64,000 bases of DNA from Oscillospiraceae bacterium (GTDB taxonomy: Bacteria > Bacillota > Clostridia > Oscillospirales > Oscillospiraceae): positions 1 through 64,000 of the forward strand of contig JAETSB010000004.1 in assembly GCA_021769865.1 (NCBI GenBank), given 5' to 3'. Below are positions 61,257 to 64,000 of the stretch, piece after piece. A model generated the notes under the pieces. That model did not search any database and was not told the DNA's origin. It saw nothing but the letters and a program-made list of their open reading frames with translations. How positions within the stretch are numbered: position 1 is the first letter of the stretch; each line of letters begins with the position of its first letter. Made by a program: the position numbers and the translations under genes.

Positions 61257-61704
61257 TTTACAGTGGTCCAGAGCGAATCTGACCCCGCAGAAGGTGGGGG
61301 CTTTCTGCGAGTACTACGCCAAAATGGCGTTGATTTCTTATGGAGTGAATGTCTACACGTCTGAGATCGACGACCACGGAATCGACTTTGTGGCGGAGTG
61401 CCGGAAGGGCTTTTTGAAATTCCAGGTGAAGGGCGTCCGGGGACTTTCCCAGGTCTTTATGGAGAAGGAAAAGTTTGACGTGGAGGACGACGCCATGTTT
61501 TTGATCCTGCTTCTGCTGGTGGACGGGGAGGAGCCGGACATGTACGTCATTCCAGCCTCCGCCTGGCGGCGGGAGAGCCCGGTGTTTGTCTCCCATGATT
61601 ACCCGGAAAAGAAGTCCAGGCCGGATTACACCGTCAATGTCTCTAAGAAGAACCTGCCGGAGCTTGAGAAGTACAGGGTGGAAAACATGCTGTCGCTGTT
61701 CTAA
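61249..61704 (+). CDS. Hypothetical PD-(D/E)XK nuclease-like protein
   Basis: FCEYYAKMALISYGVNVYTSEIDDHGIDFVAECRKGFLKFQVKGV, E...D-GIDF...QVK arrangement. Confidence 0.55.
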   Translation: MYNLQWSRANLTPQKVGAFCEYYAKMALISYGVNVYTSEIDDHGIDFVAECRKGFLKFQVKGVRGLSQVFMEKEKFDVEDDAMFLILLLLVDGEEPDMYVIPASAWRRESPVFVSHDYPEKKSRPDYTVNVSKKNLPELEKYRVENMLSLF

Positions 61705-61772
61705 GGCACAAAAAAGGAAGGACAGAGCGCGTCTGTCCTTCCTCTTCATTTTTAGCGCACCCTCCGGCGGGC

Positions 61773-62612
61773 TCAGTACCCGACGATCAGCCCCTTCTCC
61801 ATGGCGTAGAAGCTGGTGAGCCCCCGGCAGGAGAACAGCTCCACGCTCTTCACCGGCAAATCCTTTAAAATCTGCTCCTTCAGTTTCATAGCCCCCGGCA
61901 GGTTCTCGCAGTGGCAGAGGATGACCTCCGCCCCGGTGCAGTCCTTGCTGTCCCGCATCAGGGCCGTGATGGTCTGGTAGGTCTTAGCCTCTCCCCGGGC
62001 CTTGCCCGCCACGTGGATGGTGCCCTGGGGCGTGGCGTCGGCAATGACGTGGATGCCCAGGGAGTGGAGCAGCGTCCCCACCAGCGGGCGCATCCGCCCG
62101 TTCTTAATGAGGTTGTCGAAGTTCTCCAGGGTGAAGCAGGTCCGCAGCGCCGCCTGGTACAGGCGCAGCTGGGCGCAGATGTCCTCGAAGTCCCCGCCCG
62201 CCTCCAGCAGCGCCTTGGCCCGGCGGACAAGAAGGATCATGGCCCCCGCCGTGGCCTTGGAGTCGATGACGCAAATCTCCTTCTCCGGGTGCTCCTCCAG
62301 CGCCATGTCCCGGCCCAGGACGGCGGCGTTGTAGGTCCCGGAGAGATTGGCGGAGATGGTGAAGCACACCACCCGGTCTCCCTCCTCAAAGGACTTCGCG
62401 AAGGCGGCGGGGGAGGGGCAGGCGGTGGAGGCGGCGGTCTTCTCCTGGGCCATGGCCCCCAAGAGCTGGGGAACCTCCAAAGCGTCATTGTCGAGGAACT
62501 CCCGCTCTCCCACCTGGAGCCGCAGGGGTACCGTTTCAAATAAGATGTCCCCGCCGTCAAATTCGCTCATTCGCAGGTCACAGCTGCTGTCGCTCACAAT
62601 TTTACAAATCAT
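61773..62612 (-). CDS. DegV family fatty-acid-binding protein
   Basis: KIVSDSSCDL, TACPSPAAFAKSFEEGDRVVCFTISANLSGTYNAAV. Confidence 0.9.
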   Translation of the reverse strand: MICKIVSDSSCDLRMSEFDGGDILFETVPLRLQVGEREFLDNDALEVPQLLGAMAQEKTAASTACPSPAAFAKSFEEGDRVVCFTISANLSGTYNAAVLGRDMALEEHPEKEICVIDSKATAGAMILLVRRAKALLEAGGDFEDICAQLRLYQAALRTCFTLENFDNLIKNGRMRPLVGTLLHSLGIHVIADATPQGTIHVAGKARGEAKTYQTITALMRDSKDCTGAEVILCHCENLPGAMKLKEQILKDLPVKSVELFSCRGLTSFYAMEKGLIVGY

Positions 62613-62779
62613 ACGTCACACCCCGCAATGTGGTTTTCAATATCACGTCTTCTGTTATCATACAGGATTCCCGCCGGGTTGTCAACCGCAAAAGGAACAT
62701 TCCCCCGGGAAATTTTGCCGAGGAGGGAATGGGAATTTTTTTGAGAAATCCACGGTTGACATAACGGCGTGGAAAACTC

Positions 62780-62788
62780 TGTGGATAA
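62780..62788 (-). promoter_or_regulatory. Isolated consensus DnaA box
   Basis: TGTGGATAA (reverse complement TTATCCACA). Confidence 0.55.
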
Positions 62789-63063
62789 TGTGCAAAACTC
62801 TCTCCCCGGAAGGGCTTCCGGGGGGTGACGGAGCCGTTATGAAAAAGTAACAAAAGTAACATTTTTCAGAAAAACGGCGGGCCGGGCCGGGAAAGGGCGG
62901 GAAAAGGCCCCGTTGCCGGGAGGGGGTTGAACCTGGGAAATTCTTGTGATATAATCGAACCGTTTCAAAATCCTGGGCAAAACCGGGGCTTTTCCCCCTA
63001 TATGCTGTGCCAGGAGGCGAAAAAGAGACATTCCCGGCGGACGCCGCCGGTTTTGGAGGAACT

Positions 63064-64000
63064 ATGGCGAAGAAACAGGATTACGGCAACGAGAGCATTT
63101 CCGCCCTGAAGGGCGCGGACCGGGTGCGGAAGCGGCCCGGCGTCATTTTCGGCTCCGACGGCCTGGACGGCTGCGAGCACGCGGTGTTTGAAATCCTCTC
63201 CAACTCCATCGACGAGGCCCGGGAGGGCCACGGCAGGTCCATCACCGTCACCCGCTTTTTGGACCACAGCGTGGAGGTGGAGGACGCGGGCCGTGGCTGC
63301 CCGGTGGACTGGAACGAGAAGGAGCAGCGGTGGAACTGGGAGCTGGTGTTCTGCGAGCTGTACGCCGGCGGCAAATACGACAACGTGTCCGGGGACAACT
63401 ACGAGTTCTCCCTGGGGCTCAACGGCCTGGGCTCCTGCGCCACCCAGTACGCCTCCCGCTACATGGACGTCACCGTCTGGCGGGACGGCTTCGAGTACCG
63501 CCTCCGCTTCGAGCGGGGGGAGATCGTGGGGGAGCTCCAGAAGACGCCCCTGCCCAGGTCCCAGGCGAAAAAGACCGGCACCCGCACCCGGTGGCTTCCC
63601 GACCTGGACGTGTTCACCGACATCGCCATTCCGGCGGAGTACTTCTCCGGCGTGATGAAGCGCCAGGCGGTGGTGAACGCCGGGATCACCTTCCACTTCC
63701 GCAGCGAGACGGAGCCGGGACAGTTTGAGGAGACGGAGTTCGTCTATGAAAACGGCATCGCCGACTACGTCGCCGAGCTGGCGGGGGAGACCAGCCTGAC
63801 CTCCCCGGCCTTCTGGCAGGCGGAGAAGAGAGGCCGGGACCGGGAGGACAAGCCGGAGTACAAGGTGAAGCTGTCGGCGGCCTTCTGCTTCTCCAACCGG
63901 GTGAACGTGGTGGAGCACTACCACAACTCCAGCTGGCTGGAGCACGGCGGCAGCCCCGAGAAGGCCAGCCGGTCCGCCTTTGTCTCCGCCATCGACAAGT
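63064..64000 (+). CDS. Second GyrB/ParE-type (type IIA topoisomerase) subunit B, truncated by window end
   Basis: Read directly (absent from ORF track): MAKKQDYGNESISALKGADRVRKRPGVIFGSDGLDGCEHAVFEILSNSIDEAREGHGRSI...LNGLGSCATQYASRYMDVTVWRDGFEYRLRFERGE. Confidence 0.9.
   Translation, partial: MAKKQDYGNESISALKGADRVRKRPGVIFGSDGLDGCEHAVFEILSNSIDEAREGHGRSITVTRFLDHSVEVEDAGRGCPVDWNEKEQRWNWELVFCELYAGGKYDNVSGDNYEFSLGLNGLGSCATQYASRYMDVTVWRDGFEYRLRFERGEIVGELQKTPLPRSQAKKTGTRTRWLPDLDVFTDIAIPAEYFSGVMKRQAVVNAGITFHFRSETEPGQFEETEFVYENGIADYVAELAGETSLTSPAFWQAEKRGRDREDKPEYKVKLSAAFCFSNRVNVVEHYHNSSWLEHGGSPEKASRSAFVSAIDK

Overview
A high-GC window from a Gram-positive bacterium, probably a Clostridia/Oscillospiraceae-like lineage (inferred from gene content only). 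It covers the chromosomal origin region: dnaA, putative oriC, dnaN, yaaA-like, recF, remB-like, gyrB and gyrA, then parA/parB with five parS-like sites. Other housekeeping genes present are glyS, hisS, aspS and serS (two T-box leaders), nadE, rsmG, mscL, mreC, mreD, a PBP2-type gene, maf, dut, zapA and a second GyrB/ParE-like gene running off the right edge. The standout observation is in the 3.1-3.5 kb intergenic gap, which the ORF track leaves empty. It holds a 28-aa single-TM peptide ORF (MGFILTLFASLTANVIGHLVCKWLDGKK) on the minus strand with its own promoter and strong RBS. A convergent plus-strand promoter would make a short RNA, and the two transcripts share one perfect 14-bp hairpin. 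The predicted RNA carries a direct repeat that can pair (Watson-Crick plus G-U) with the peptide's RBS-proximal sequence and first codons. This is the architecture of an Fst/par-type type I toxin-antitoxin locus. Other notable items: a ~1.2 kb inverted-repeat-flanked cassette (XRE regulator plus divergent small ORF) with covarying hairpins; a GGGtGRT/NifU-like pair; tandem uncharacterised paralogs after rnhA; a PD-(D/E)XK-like two-gene unit; two paralogous 'LWAAWYxRPVDI' membrane proteins next to tRNA-synthetase genes; a DnaA-trio-like track in oriC; and a large block of genes oriented head-on to the inferred fork.
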